64,000 nucleotides of DNA from Campylobacter sp. RM12651 (GCF_022369475.1 NZ_CP059601.1:59335-123334); one strand, 5' to 3'; shown: positions 42,521 to 51,756, counted from the first letter of the stretch. Numbers and translations are program-made. The notes: generated by a model not told the origin, from the sequence alone.

Positions 42521-43816
42521 ATGCTTGAACAACAAATAATTAATACAATTTTTAAAGTAATAGACAATGAAATTGAGTATAGTCAAAGCAAGGGAAAAAT
42601 TATAAACAAAGTTCAGCAATATCAAGTATTGTCTTCAAAAAGATATATAGATGCTATTAAAATAATAGGTGAAATTTTAGAAAAGTATGAAAATGTTTAT
42701 TGGTATGCTAAAAAATATCATAATGGTAAATTGTATGGTTTAAAACCCCCATTCTATATATCAAAAGAAGAGGAGTTGGAACAAGAAATTGATTTTCTGT
42801 TCAAAACAATTATTTTTAATAATGAACAATCTTATCTAACAACAGAAGATTCATTATTTTTAGAAGAGATAAGTTCAGAATTTGTAGCACAAATAATTAT
42901 TGATAAATGTAAAAAATATTTAATTAATTTTGATAAAAAAGATGAATTGGCTAAGGAAATAGACTTTATTATTACACATAACTCAGATTACGATATTTCA
43001 GATTTAATTTATTTAATTGTTAAATTTGATAAAGCTAATACTTTATCAAAACAAGAAATTAAAATTATCAATGAAATAAATGAAAAAAATATTAGTAAAG
43101 CTATTACAAAAAAACGCTTTATAAAAAAAATTCTTGAAGCGAACATAAACCATTTAAACGATGAACAAAAAATAAATATTTTTATATTGCTCTTTTTATA
43201 CAATATCCAATATACAGATATTAATGAGAAACATTTTAAGATTTTCAAGAGCTACGCAAGAATATCTTTAGATTTTACAAAAATAGATTTGTTATTTTAT
43301 AATTTAAATTTAGTTACAACTTTTTCTTTTTTTACAGAAATGGCTGAGCGTTTTTATGATATAGTAAGTGATGAACTTGAAGATATAGAAGTTAAGAAAG
43401 TAAAAATAAAGAATGATTATCGCATTGTAATAAAGCGTTTGTATCCAAATTTAACAGATAAAGAAAACTTGATAAAAAAAGCTTTAATTACTCCTACTGA
43501 TACTGTTAAAAAGAAATTTTTTAATGCGTTTGCTTTAAAAATAATCAATATCACAAGTGTTGATTTTTTACACTTACATTTTTTACAATCTAATTTTCAT
43601 CACACTTTTATAGAGCCTAAAAATACTCTTAATGATTCTGAATTGACAAAAATGTATATTAATAAATATATATATTTTATGAGAAGTTTTTGTGTTTATA
43701 ATCATCTTTATAGAGATTTTGAAAATTTAATTTTAAATAATGAAAATAAATTACTTATAGAATATTTAAATAATAATTATAAAGATAATATAAGTAAATT
43801 GTATAAAGCGGTTTGA
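42521..43816 (+). CDS. Unknown 431-aa helical protein
   Basis: All-helical soluble protein with low-complexity Lys/Ile/Asn stretches. No catalytic motif. It lies between the membrane protein (11 bp upstream) and the DNase (17 bp downstream) in one operon. RBS AAGGAG. Function unknown. Confidence 0.7.
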   Translation: MLEQQIINTIFKVIDNEIEYSQSKGKIINKVQQYQVLSSKRYIDAIKIIGEILEKYENVYWYAKKYHNGKLYGLKPPFYISKEEELEQEIDFLFKTIIFNNEQSYLTTEDSLFLEEISSEFVAQIIIDKCKKYLINFDKKDELAKEIDFIITHNSDYDISDLIYLIVKFDKANTLSKQEIKIINEINEKNISKAITKKRFIKKILEANINHLNDEQKINIFILLFLYNIQYTDINEKHFKIFKSYARISLDFTKIDLLFYNLNLVTTFSFFTEMAERFYDIVSDELEDIEVKKVKIKNDYRIVIKRLYPNLTDKENLIKKALITPTDTVKKKFFNAFALKIINITSVDFLHLHFLQSNFHHTFIEPKNTLNDSELTKMYINKYIYFMRSFCVYNHLYRDFENLILNNENKLLIEYLNNNYKDNISKLYKAV

Positions 43817-43833
43817 TAGGAGGATATACCACA

Positions 43834-44496
43834 ATGAAACAAAAGTTATCAGCTATATTATTAACATTAAGTTTAAATGCAAGTAACTATGCACATTATG
43901 AGCCAAGTAAAATGGCTCAAAAGTTTTTTAATAATTGTGATGTGGTTTTAGATAAGTTTTATTATCAAAATTGTTATGACTACTCTAAAAAATCAAGTTT
44001 AGCAGTTGCATATAAACTTGATAAAAATATGCTTGAGGCAGGACATATTAAAAATCGTCCTAAATTTGAGCCTGATTATAAATTAGCTAAAAAATATCGC
44101 ACTGATTGGAATGATTATCTTCATTCGGGCTATGATAGAGGGCATATTCTATCAAATCAATCAATGAATGCTACAACAGATGCTCAAAGAAGCACCTTTT
44201 TAATGAGTAATATTGCACCTCAAACGCCAGAATTAAATCGCAATGTTTGGCTGAAAGCTGAAAAGCGTGAAAGACAAGTTGCTTTAGCTAAAGGTTGGGC
44301 TGAAGTAATTAATTTGATAGAATTTGATGAAAATAATAAAAGATATATCAAAAATGGAATTAGAGTGCCTAATTATTTCGTAAAAATTATTCTAAGTGAT
44401 AATTTTCAAGAATGTTTTAGAATGCCTAATATTGAAATGTTTGAAAATGATAAGTTGAAAACTTATCGTGTTGACTGTGGGGAATTTAATGGTTAA
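43834..44496 (+). CDS. dns: Secreted DNA/RNA non-specific endonuclease (Dns-like)
   Basis: The 220-aa protein starts with a signal peptide (about 1-20, cleavage near SNYA/HYEP). The start at 43834 follows AGGAGG; an upstream in-frame ATG has no RBS and would bury the signal. It carries the beta-beta-alpha metal motif SGYDRGH (catalytic His104), then RSTFLMSNIAPQ and the metal-binding Asn135 in ELNRNVW. The closest relatives I know are the Dns nucleases of C. jejuni integrated elements CJIE1, CJIE2 and CJIE4, shown to degrade DNA outside the cytoplasm and to suppress natural transformation. Here it would limit uptake of competing DNA. Confidence 0.9.
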   Translation: MKQKLSAILLTLSLNASNYAHYEPSKMAQKFFNNCDVVLDKFYYQNCYDYSKKSSLAVAYKLDKNMLEAGHIKNRPKFEPDYKLAKKYRTDWNDYLHSGYDRGHILSNQSMNATTDAQRSTFLMSNIAPQTPELNRNVWLKAEKRERQVALAKGWAEVINLIEFDENNKRYIKNGIRVPNYFVKIILSDNFQECFRMPNIEMFENDKLKTYRVDCGEFNG

Positions 44497-44543
44497 ATTT
44501 GGTTATTTATTTAAATGCCATTAGATTCAAGCATTAAGCAAAA

Positions 44544-44569
44544 AAACGCTTAAAAGTTTCATTAATTTC
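44544..44569 (+). promoter_or_regulatory. Array promoter element, copy 25
   Basis: AAACGCTTAAAAGTTTCATT then AATTTC, 47 nt before the ATG at 44591. Confidence 0.7.
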
Positions 44570-44590
44570 TTTTTTATTTAAGGAGAAATT

Positions 44591-44782
44591 ATGTTGGAAG
44601 AAGTAGAAAGATATAAAATTTTTATTCCTATACTTAGAGGAATATCTGATAAAAGCATATTATTTTGCGATTATCTAGATTTTAAAGAAAAAAAACAAAA
44701 AGGAGAAGTAATAGACGTAGATTGTTCTATTGCTTTAGGTATTTTAGAAAGAAAAATAAAAAAAGGAGCTATTTGTGAATAA
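44591..44782 (+). CDS. 63-aa unknown protein
   Basis: RBS AAGGAG. The small protein ends KGAICE and overlaps the next gene by 8 bp. Its position in front of a helical 78-aa protein looks like a two-gene regulatory or toxin-antitoxin layout, but neither sequence matches a toxin family I know. Confidence 0.55.
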   Translation: MLEEVERYKIFIPILRGISDKSILFCDYLDFKEKKQKGEVIDVDCSIALGILERKIKKGAICE

Positions 44783-45011
44783 AAAATTATTAGAAATAAT
44801 TGAAGAAGAAAATAAAATAATGTTGGCAAATAAAAAAATAAACAAAGACTATGAGCTTTTGATAGAAAATCAAGAATCTATAAAGAAAATGATAGATTAT
44901 AATTTTTCTAAGAAGAAAATGATTGAAATAATAAAAAATTATTTTAAAGTTTCAATTAACCCAAAAGCATTAAATAGGTTTATTGATGAATACACCAATA
45001 AAGAAATTTAA
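44775..45011 (+). CDS. 78-aa helical protein, possible DNA-binding domain
   Basis: GTG start inside the previous gene, after AAAGGAG. The C-terminal half (MIDYNFSKKKMIEIIKNYFK, then VSINPKALNRFIDEY) resembles the small helix-turn-helix-like domain seen in many plasmid proteins, where a short helix, a turn and a second helix are followed by a Leu/Phe-rich end. DNA binding is therefore plausible but not shown. It overlaps the next gene by 26 bp. Confidence 0.55.
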   Translation: MNKKLLEIIEEENKIMLANKKINKDYELLIENQESIKKMIDYNFSKKKMIEIIKNYFKVSINPKALNRFIDEYTNKEI

Positions 45012-46650
45012 AGATATTATTCCTACCCAACAAGAAGTAGGGCAAGAGGAATTAGATAGCTTTGTAAATATGTTTTATGATAAAAATCATAATTTCTTTT
45101 ACAAAAATGAAAGTATCGAATCAACTGGCAAATCTGGTTGCATATGTGAGCTACGCCCTGATGAAGAAGTAGAAAGAAAAACAAAATTATATGAAGAGAT
45201 AGAAAAAGCTAAATCAATATATGATTTAGAGTATTTTAAGACCAAAAGTTGTAGAGAAATTAATCTTCTTGATGTGGATAAAATGATAAAACTAAGAGAA
45301 GAATGGAAGAATGATAAATTTTCTTATGTTCTAATTTCAAAATTTATACAATCTTTATTTGATGTAAAAAATCATCTAAAAAAAATAACAAAAGATGAGG
45401 TTTTAGATACTTTTATGATGTTTGGACTTGCTAGTGGCTTTGAAAAGATACCAAATGCTTTTTCAGGCGTTCATGCAACAAACAAGGATAAAATCTATTC
45501 ATCTAACAATTTAATAGATTGCTTTAAATATGATGATTATCAAATAATCTATAATGAATATTTTGATATTAAAAGACATTATTATTTCTACAATGAACGC
45601 TGTACTGGTGTTAATTATATAGATAGTTTTTCTATCAATAAATCAAAAGAATATTATAATAAGGTATTTTTTACTAACCAAGAAGATTTTAAAGAAAGAA
45701 CAAGGATAGAAGAATTAAGAAGAACATTTTGTTACGAATACCTATCTTCAGATTTTCTTAGTTTTGATGATGATAAGCCTATGGCTGTTTTGCACACTAA
45801 AGCTCAAAAGTTTTGGGAATCTAGGCTAGATTGTTATAACAGAGGCAATCCTGTAAAAATTACATTCAATTCTGTTTGTCTTTGTCCATTATTTCATAAG
45901 TTATCAGATAAGTTTGATAAAAGATTACCATCTCAAGTAATGTTATCAGAATACTTTTGTTTTTATGGTTATCAAATGGCTACATTTAGATTAAAAAATA
46001 ATTTATTAAAAGATGGTGAAAATCTATTAGAAAATCTAGCAGATTTTTTATTAGAGATTATAAAAGATGATGATTTATTGGATTTTATGATTAATAATTT
46101 CATGTTTATGTTTAATAAATATGAAAGAATTAGTAATTTTTTTAACTATGAGTTTGATGATGCTTTTAAAATATTCTTTTCGTTTTCAGATGATATCAGA
46201 CTAAATTATCCATTCATTGTTTTAGAAAATATAAAAGCCAACGAACCAAAAATATATGAAATGTTTTTGAAAAGCAATTTTTCATTTTTTAATGAAATAA
46301 CACCATTTTATGATATTAACTTAGTTAATAAAGCTTTTAGATTATATAACTTTTTAAAAACCTATAAAAATGATTTTCAGACTACTACACAACAAGATGT
46401 AGAATTTAATATAGAATGCCTAAAAATATATATTTTTGCAGGCTTACAAAACCACTTATTTTTTATTTTAGGCTATAAGCAAATAGAACTAGATTATTTA
46501 TATATTTATTTTAGGAAGATTGGTTTTTTTAGTCCTAGTTTTGAACCAAATTCAGTAATTGAAGTGAATTATAAAAAAACTATTGAAGAGATGGAAAATT
46601 TTTTCAACGGTTTAAAAGAAAAATTTATAGAAAAATATGTAAAATTATAA
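44986..46650 (+). CDS. Unknown 554-aa protein
   Basis: I prefer ATG 44986 to the TTG one codon upstream. The protein is soluble and helical, with an early Cys pair (GKSGCICELRPDEE), an aromatic middle and no recognised catalytic motif. Its end overlaps the convergent methyltransferase gene by 6 bp. Given the location it could be the restriction partner of that enzyme, but no nuclease motif supports this. Confidence 0.65.
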   Translation: MNTPIKKFKDIIPTQQEVGQEELDSFVNMFYDKNHNFFYKNESIESTGKSGCICELRPDEEVERKTKLYEEIEKAKSIYDLEYFKTKSCREINLLDVDKMIKLREEWKNDKFSYVLISKFIQSLFDVKNHLKKITKDEVLDTFMMFGLASGFEKIPNAFSGVHATNKDKIYSSNNLIDCFKYDDYQIIYNEYFDIKRHYYFYNERCTGVNYIDSFSINKSKEYYNKVFFTNQEDFKERTRIEELRRTFCYEYLSSDFLSFDDDKPMAVLHTKAQKFWESRLDCYNRGNPVKITFNSVCLCPLFHKLSDKFDKRLPSQVMLSEYFCFYGYQMATFRLKNNLLKDGENLLENLADFLLEIIKDDDLLDFMINNFMFMFNKYERISNFFNYEFDDAFKIFFSFSDDIRLNYPFIVLENIKANEPKIYEMFLKSNFSFFNEITPFYDINLVNKAFRLYNFLKTYKNDFQTTTQQDVEFNIECLKIYIFAGLQNHLFFILGYKQIELDYLYIYFRKIGFFSPSFEPNSVIEVNYKKTIEEMENFFNGLKEKFIEKYVKL

Positions 46651-47628
46651 TTTAAGTTTATTTTTAATTTCTTCAGCAATTTTTATAGATAATTTTGGCG
46701 GAACTGCATTACCTACCATTTTATAGCCATCATAAATTGAGTTATATTCAAATATAAAGTCGTCTGGAAATGATTGTATTCTAGCACATTCTCTAACACT
46801 GAGTCTTCTATATAATGGCAAGTTTGCATTATCAAACTCAAATAAATCCTTTGATATTTTAATCATTTTAGGAGCTTGTGGATGTAAAACTATATGTCTA
46901 GCACTTGCCAAAATAGTATAAGAGCATTCATTATATGCTTTGACCCTATTTCTAGACATAAACTGTGGAGAAAAACCACTTGTAAGATATTCATGGTTTG
47001 GAAAAGAGCAAATTGATTTTAAACTTTGAAAAGTAGTTCCTTTTGCACTATTGCTTAAATCTCTAATAATTTCAAGATTTTTTCTATCTTTTTCTTTTTT
47101 GATTGAAAAATCATCTATATTTAATTTTTCTTGAAAACCAATAAAAAAAACTCTTTCACGTTCTTGTGCTACACCAAAATCATTGGCGTTTAAAAGCATA
47201 ATAAATATTTTATACTTTAATTCTTTAAAACTATTTAGAATAAAATTCAAACTCTCACTATGCTTTTTTGACAGTATTCCTTTTACATTTTCAGCAACAA
47301 AAAATAATGGATTTGTAATTTTTAAAATTCTTAAATATTCTAAAAATAATTGTCCTTTCGAAGATTTTAATCCTTCTTGTTTTCCAGCACAAGACCACGA
47401 TTGGCAAGGCGGCCCACCTATAAGACCTTGAAACTTAAAATCATTTAAATAAGAGCTTTCAATTTTACTTATATCTTGTTTTAACAGAAGCGTTTTAGGG
47501 TAATTTTTTTCATAAGTAGCCCATATTGTTTTATCGTTTTCAATTGCGTGGGTGATATTAAAAGGTGCTTTGGAAAAGCCATAATCAAGACCTCCAGCAC
47601 CTGAAAACAAACTTAATATTTTAATCAA
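46645..47628 (-). CDS. DNA cytosine-5 methyltransferase
   Basis: The 327-aa enzyme has the ordered C5 motifs: I FSGAGG (8-13), IV GGPPCQSWS with catalytic Cys75, VI AENVKG (112-117), VIII QERERVFFIG (155-164) and X VGNAVPP (about 307-313). It would methylate cytosine at a specific site; the target domain lies about 190-280. It is the third gene of the parM operon and overlaps the ParR-like gene by 8 bp. This places DNA methylation under the same promoter as plasmid partition. No clear cognate endonuclease is seen, so it may be a solitary protective methylase. Confidence 0.92.
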   Translation of the reverse strand: MIKILSLFSGAGGLDYGFSKAPFNITHAIENDKTIWATYEKNYPKTLLLKQDISKIESSYLNDFKFQGLIGGPPCQSWSCAGKQEGLKSSKGQLFLEYLRILKITNPLFFVAENVKGILSKKHSESLNFILNSFKELKYKIFIMLLNANDFGVAQERERVFFIGFQEKLNIDDFSIKKEKDRKNLEIIRDLSNSAKGTTFQSLKSICSFPNHEYLTSGFSPQFMSRNRVKAYNECSYTILASARHIVLHPQAPKMIKISKDLFEFDNANLPLYRRLSVRECARIQSFPDDFIFEYNSIYDGYKMVGNAVPPKLSIKIAEEIKNKLKL

Positions 47629-47950
47629 AATCGTCTTCTTCTATTTCTTCTATTTCTTTCGTTTTTATGCTTTGGTCTTTAGATATTTGTTTATCATTTC
47701 TTTTAGGTATTTTCTTTAAATCTGCTTTATACGAGTATCTTTCTTTTATTATAGACATTTTTTCAGCAAACGCACCTTTTATAGTTTTGTCTTCTAAATT
47801 TGCCAATAATTCATTTTCTTTTTCAATAAAAGCATTTGCTAAACCTTTGTTTATTAATATATTTTTATCTTTAGCATTGACTAGCTTAATTAATACTGCA
47901 ATATCAGAGTCTAACCCAATAGTCATAAATTTTTTATCAAACGCTATCAT
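47621..47950 (-). CDS. Putative ParR-like partition adaptor
   Basis: The 109-aa protein is coupled to the actin-like gene by a 4-bp overlap (ATGA). The first 45 residues (FMTIGLDSDIAVLIKLV and on) could form a ribbon-helix-helix, and the C-terminal tail is acidic (EIEEIEEDDFD). In type II partition loci ParR binds the centromere through such a domain and touches the ParM filament through its C-terminus. The role is assigned by position and layout; sequence identity is not evident. Confidence 0.6.
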   Translation of the reverse strand: MIAFDKKFMTIGLDSDIAVLIKLVNAKDKNILINKGLANAFIEKENELLANLEDKTIKGAFAEKMSIIKERYSYKADLKKIPKRNDKQISKDQSIKTKEIEEIEEDDFD

Positions 47951-48894
47951 CTAACATCCTTTTTATTCTTATAATTTAAAATATAAGTCTTAGCATTAAC
48001 ATATATGCTATCCTCTTCATATTTTAATATTCTCTCTTCACCTATTTCTCTATTAATTTTTTCCCAATCTAACAATTTAGCTCCTCCACCAACAATACAA
48101 AATATATCACTGTTAATAACTTCTTTTTTATTCAATATCGCTATTATTTCATTAGTAAAGATTTCTTTACTTTTATTGATTATTTCACTTAAATCAATAA
48201 TTTTTTTACCTTTTCTGATTTTAAACCTATTTTTTTCACCATTTAAATATTGATTTATTTCTTGTTGCGACAAAAATAAACCTTTATCTTTTAAAAAAGA
48301 GTTGATTGGTTCAATGGCTTTATTCACTCCAAAAATATTGCTAATTTTTATATTATTATTTAATATACCATTTTCATAATAATGTATATCGTTGGTAAAA
48401 AAACCAATATCTAAAACTGTAACATTCTCGTTTAAATCTCCAAAATCATCAATTTTATTTTTGATTAAAGGGTATATATCACCCTGCTTAAAGATTTTTA
48501 CATCTGAAAAAGCATATTCTTTATTATTTACTGTAAAGCTTTTTAAGATTTTTCTTAAGTCTTTTAGAATCTCTTTATTTATTTCGCTAATCCCGAATAA
48601 AAGTACAGTTTCATTTATTTGTTTTTCTATTTTCAACTCATTAATAACATGAGCCAAAAATACAGGCGAATACTTAATAATAAAATCATCATTAAGAGTA
48701 TCAAGGTTATCGTTTGATACTGCACCTATTTTTATATATTCATCATTGTAGTGATAAATATTTTCTTGTTCCTCTAAGTCTTTTTGAAATGCGTAAGAAA
48801 TTGCACTTGGACAAATATATTCTTTCACTTCATTATTTTTTTCAAAAATAACTTTGCACAAAGAATACCCTAAATCAACACTTAAAATATTCAT
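47947..48894 (-). CDS. parM: Actin-like plasmid segregation protein (ParM/StbA type)
   Basis: The 315-aa protein has the actin-fold motifs: phosphate-1 MNILSVDLGYSL with Asp7, phosphate-2 TVLDIGFFTND (159-169) and adenosine motif CIVGGGAKLL (266-275). ParM-family filaments push sister plasmids apart. The start at 48894 follows AGAAGGAG; an upstream in-frame ATG lacks an RBS. A strong sigma-70 promoter lies 30-60 nt upstream. ParR-like and methyltransferase genes follow in the same operon. Length and motifs fit archaeal/clostridial-type ParM and Alp relatives as well as classical ParM. Confidence 0.85.
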   Translation of the reverse strand: MNILSVDLGYSLCKVIFEKNNEVKEYICPSAISYAFQKDLEEQENIYHYNDEYIKIGAVSNDNLDTLNDDFIIKYSPVFLAHVINELKIEKQINETVLLFGISEINKEILKDLRKILKSFTVNNKEYAFSDVKIFKQGDIYPLIKNKIDDFGDLNENVTVLDIGFFTNDIHYYENGILNNNIKISNIFGVNKAIEPINSFLKDKGLFLSQQEINQYLNGEKNRFKIRKGKKIIDLSEIINKSKEIFTNEIIAILNKKEVINSDIFCIVGGGAKLLDWEKINREIGEERILKYEEDSIYVNAKTYILNYKNKKDVR

Positions 48895-49034
48895 TTTTTC
48901 TCCTTCTAGTAAAATCAATTAATAATATCAAAAAAATATTACTATGTCAATAAAAATTTTTATTAATTCATAATTATTAATTTAATTATTATAAAATAAT
49001 ATTATTGATATTAATAAACTTAGAAAGGAAATTA
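48895..49034. promoter_or_regulatory. Divergent region between parM and 49035: promoter and possible centromere
   Basis: On the minus strand TTGACA (plus 48945-48950) and TATTAT (plus 48922-48927) are separated by 17 bp, a canonical sigma-70 promoter for parM. The sequences TTAATAATATCA (from 48919) and TGATATTAATAA (from 49006) form an imperfect inverted repeat around the region. A parC-like site is expected here in type II partition loci. Confidence 0.65.
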
Positions 49035-49562
49035 ATGAAAATTATTCCACAAATTTTAATAAATGATACAAAAAATATAGATGTTCAAAAAGCTCACGCA
49101 TTAGAGTATTATATAAGATTAGCAAAAAGAAATTGCCATATTTTTTTAGATGAATACTATAAAAACTATACTTCAATATCAATAGATAAAAAATATTTTT
49201 TATTAGCAGAAGCATCAGATGTTTTTAGCTATTTAGAAGCAATAGCGGATTTGATTGATAAAATTAGGAATTATACATTTGATACTTGGAGTGGAGCAAA
49301 ACCTATATTCAATCCGTTAGAAGAAGGTAAATTTTATAAAAGCTCGTATATAAATACGGAGAATTTAGATATAAATGTTTTTAAAGATATATTAATTAAA
49401 GAAAAATTAGTTAAAATATTCGAAAATTTAGAATGGGAAAATTTATGTAATCTCATTACTAAAGTTTATAATCTTTTAGATAAAGAATTAAGAGAGGCAA
49501 ATATTAAAGATAATTGTTGGAAAAGAACAACTAATAGATTTAACCTTTGCTGGGATATGTGA
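49035..49562 (+). CDS. Unknown 175-aa protein divergent from parM
   Basis: The start follows GAAAGGAA; an upstream in-frame ATG at 49005 lies in the promoter region. The protein is helical and soluble, with a conserved-looking YTFDTWSGAKPIFNPLEEGK segment. It has no array element. Its stop lies 2 bp from the convergent 49565 gene. A role in partition control is possible because of the shared upstream region. Function unknown. Confidence 0.65.
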   Translation: MKIIPQILINDTKNIDVQKAHALEYYIRLAKRNCHIFLDEYYKNYTSISIDKKYFLLAEASDVFSYLEAIADLIDKIRNYTFDTWSGAKPIFNPLEEGKFYKSSYINTENLDINVFKDILIKEKLVKIFENLEWENLCNLITKVYNLLDKELREANIKDNCWKRTTNRFNLCWDM

Positions 49563-49564
49563 TT

Positions 49565-50344
49565 TTACTTTCTTTGATAGTGATTATTTAAATAATATTC
49601 TTTATTTTGCTGTTGCAATTCTTCTTCAATCAGACAATCAGCCATTTCACTGATTTGTTCTACGTCTATATCTTCTAAGTTAAACAAAACATTATCTAAA
49701 TGTTTAGTATTTAAATTTGGATTACTATAAATCACAATATTCTCTAAGTTATCTAAATTTGTTTCTTTATTTTTATTTTTTAATTTATTAAATTCACTTA
49801 AATTAATTAGAAAAGTTTCATCTAGATTTTTTTCATCTATATAATCAAAAAAAGTATTTAGAAAATAATTTTTTTTATCTATATCTAAATTTTGACTAAG
49901 CTCAAATAATAAACAATCTTTTTGATTGTCTGAAATATTTTTTTTTAATGGAATAAATTTATTGTTATTTAAAAAAAGAATATTATTTTTAATATGAAAA
50001 TTATCAATTTTTATATCCTTAGTAAAAAAATTATTTAATACTGTTGAAGTTAACCTATATTCTATTTCTAGCATAGATTTTATTTTTTCATTTTTTATAT
50101 CTTGTTTATCAAGTTCATTTTTTATAATTTTTAAAATGTCTAGATTATCTTTTTTTGTAATTTGTTTTACAAGTCCACCTAATGAGATAAAAACTTCTTT
50201 GGTGTTCATTTGTTTTATTTTCTTCTTAACTATTTCTAAAAATTGGGTTTCACTATTGCAATTATGCAATATTTTTATTATTTGCTCTCTAGTGAAACCA
50301 TTTCTGATTAATATATGAGTATCTATATTAATCTTTTTTAACAT
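49565..50344 (-). CDS. Unknown 259-aa protein coupled to helicase
   Basis: It overlaps the helicase gene by 7 bp, so it is translated after it. The protein is helical, with Asn/Lys-rich stretches and a Gln/Glu-rich end. It has no nuclease or ATPase motif that I can see. It may be a helicase partner. Two-gene helicase systems exist in defence islands (for example Gabija), but this protein does not look like the GajA nuclease. Confidence 0.6.
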   Translation of the reverse strand: MLKKINIDTHILIRNGFTREQIIKILHNCNSETQFLEIVKKKIKQMNTKEVFISLGGLVKQITKKDNLDILKIIKNELDKQDIKNEKIKSMLEIEYRLTSTVLNNFFTKDIKIDNFHIKNNILFLNNNKFIPLKKNISDNQKDCLLFELSQNLDIDKKNYFLNTFFDYIDEKNLDETFLINLSEFNKLKNKNKETNLDNLENIVIYSNPNLNTKHLDNVLFNLEDIDVEQISEMADCLIEEELQQQNKEYYLNNHYQRK

Positions 50345-51756
50345 AGCAATTCCTTAATTTTTTCATTATCTAAAAAATTTTTTTCATTTATATTTATTTT
50401 ATATTTAGCTCTAGTAATAGCTACATATAATAACCTTAATTCTTCCTCACACCTTTCAATATTTTCTTTTTTAAGTTTAGACAAATCTAAAAAATCATCC
50501 GATAAAGTAACTTCGTCAAATTCTAGTCCTTTAGATTTATGAGCTGTACTAAAAATCATATCAGCATCTTTCATTTTTACGCCATTTGAAGCCTCTTTAA
50601 GCTTTTTTTTAATATCAAAAATAGATATTTTATTATTAACAAAAAAGAGAAAGGAAGTAGTTTTACTCTTCCACTCGACATTATCGGTTTCGCCTATATT
50701 TTTTAAAAACTCTTTTGCGTTATTAAAATTTTTAAGAAAAGGATTTTTTATTCTTTCTTTTATACCTTCATTTTTTGAAAATAATAAGCATAAATCTTCT
50801 AAATCTTGAAGATTATAGGATTTTAATCCGCCTACAAAAAAAAGTTTTTTATGAGAATTATTATAAGCGTTTTTTAATAAGTTTAAGTTAGTTCTACTTA
50901 AATATGCTTTGCTTACACTTTCTGAATTTTTATTATTTAATCCTTTAAAATCTTTTTTTGCACCCAAAACTTGTAAATATTTATTAGCCAAAAAAGCTAC
51001 ACTAGGACTACATCTGAATGAATTAGTTAAATAAATTGTTTTTACTTCAATATTTTTTTTATTTGCAATTCTTTTTAAAACATTACTAGCTCCCCTAAAG
51101 CCATAAATAGATTGAAAACTATCACCAATAAAAATTTTTACTGCTTTTTGTTTTAATAAAATATCAACTACACAATCATTTAAATCTTGTGCCTCGTCGA
51201 CTAAAATTATATCATTTTTTAAAACAGGTGTTTTAGTTTGAAAAATTTTTAAATAAATATCGTGTGTGATAGGGTAATTATTATTTTCATTTATTAATAA
51301 GTTATAAATCTTTAGCGATTGATTGACCTCAAGCTTATTTGACGAATTTAAAAAATCTTTAAAACTTAAACAGTCACTTATTAAAAAATCTCTTAGATTG
51401 TCCAAAACTGTATGCGAAGAAAAGATATCTAGATTAATATTATTTTCTTGTGCTATTTCTAATATTATTTGTAGTGTTAAATCTCCTAATTTTTCTAATA
51501 ATTTTTTAGATGTATTGATATATGCTAAACCGTGCATTGTAAAAATTTTTACATTCTTTAAATCTTTAAATTTACTTTCAGCTTCTTTTTTCATACTTGC
51601 GTTATAAACTAGATATAAAATATTTTTATTCGGTCGTTTTTTGCAAAATTCTAATAGGGTGCTAGTTTTTCCAGCTCCTGCGTAAGCTTCTACAATTACT
51701 GTGTTATTTTTGTCACAATCTAAATCTACTAATTCTTTTTGTTCTTCCGTTAACAT
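50338..51756 (-). CDS. UvrD/Rep-like superfamily 1 DNA helicase
   Basis: The start at 51756 (MLTEEQKELV) was chosen because the frame upstream encodes non-conserved hydrophobic sequence. The 472-aa enzyme shows motif I EAYAGAGKTS (23-32), motif II DEAQD (187-191), motif III GDSFQSIYGFRGA (211-223), motif IV TNSFRCSP and motif VI VAITRAK near the C-terminus. It would unwind DNA with ATP in the 3'-5' direction. At 472 aa it is shorter than host UvrD/Rep (about 700 aa) and lacks most accessory subdomain sequence, resembling mobile-element helicases. No good RBS is seen. Confidence 0.85.
   Translation of the reverse strand: MLTEEQKELVDLDCDKNNTVIVEAYAGAGKTSTLLEFCKKRPNKNILYLVYNASMKKEAESKFKDLKNVKIFTMHGLAYINTSKKLLEKLGDLTLQIILEIAQENNINLDIFSSHTVLDNLRDFLISDCLSFKDFLNSSNKLEVNQSLKIYNLLINENNNYPITHDIYLKIFQTKTPVLKNDIILVDEAQDLNDCVVDILLKQKAVKIFIGDSFQSIYGFRGASNVLKRIANKKNIEVKTIYLTNSFRCSPSVAFLANKYLQVLGAKKDFKGLNNKNSESVSKAYLSRTNLNLLKNAYNNSHKKLFFVGGLKSYNLQDLEDLCLLFSKNEGIKERIKNPFLKNFNNAKEFLKNIGETDNVEWKSKTTSFLFFVNNKISIFDIKKKLKEASNGVKMKDADMIFSTAHKSKGLEFDEVTLSDDFLDLSKLKKENIERCEEELRLLYVAITRAKYKININEKNFLDNEKIKELLC

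Noticed and set aside
49565..51756. Gabija defence system (GajA/GajB)
   Set aside because: The helicase resembles GajB in general type, but the partner is only 259 aa and lacks the ATPase and TOPRIM motifs of GajA.
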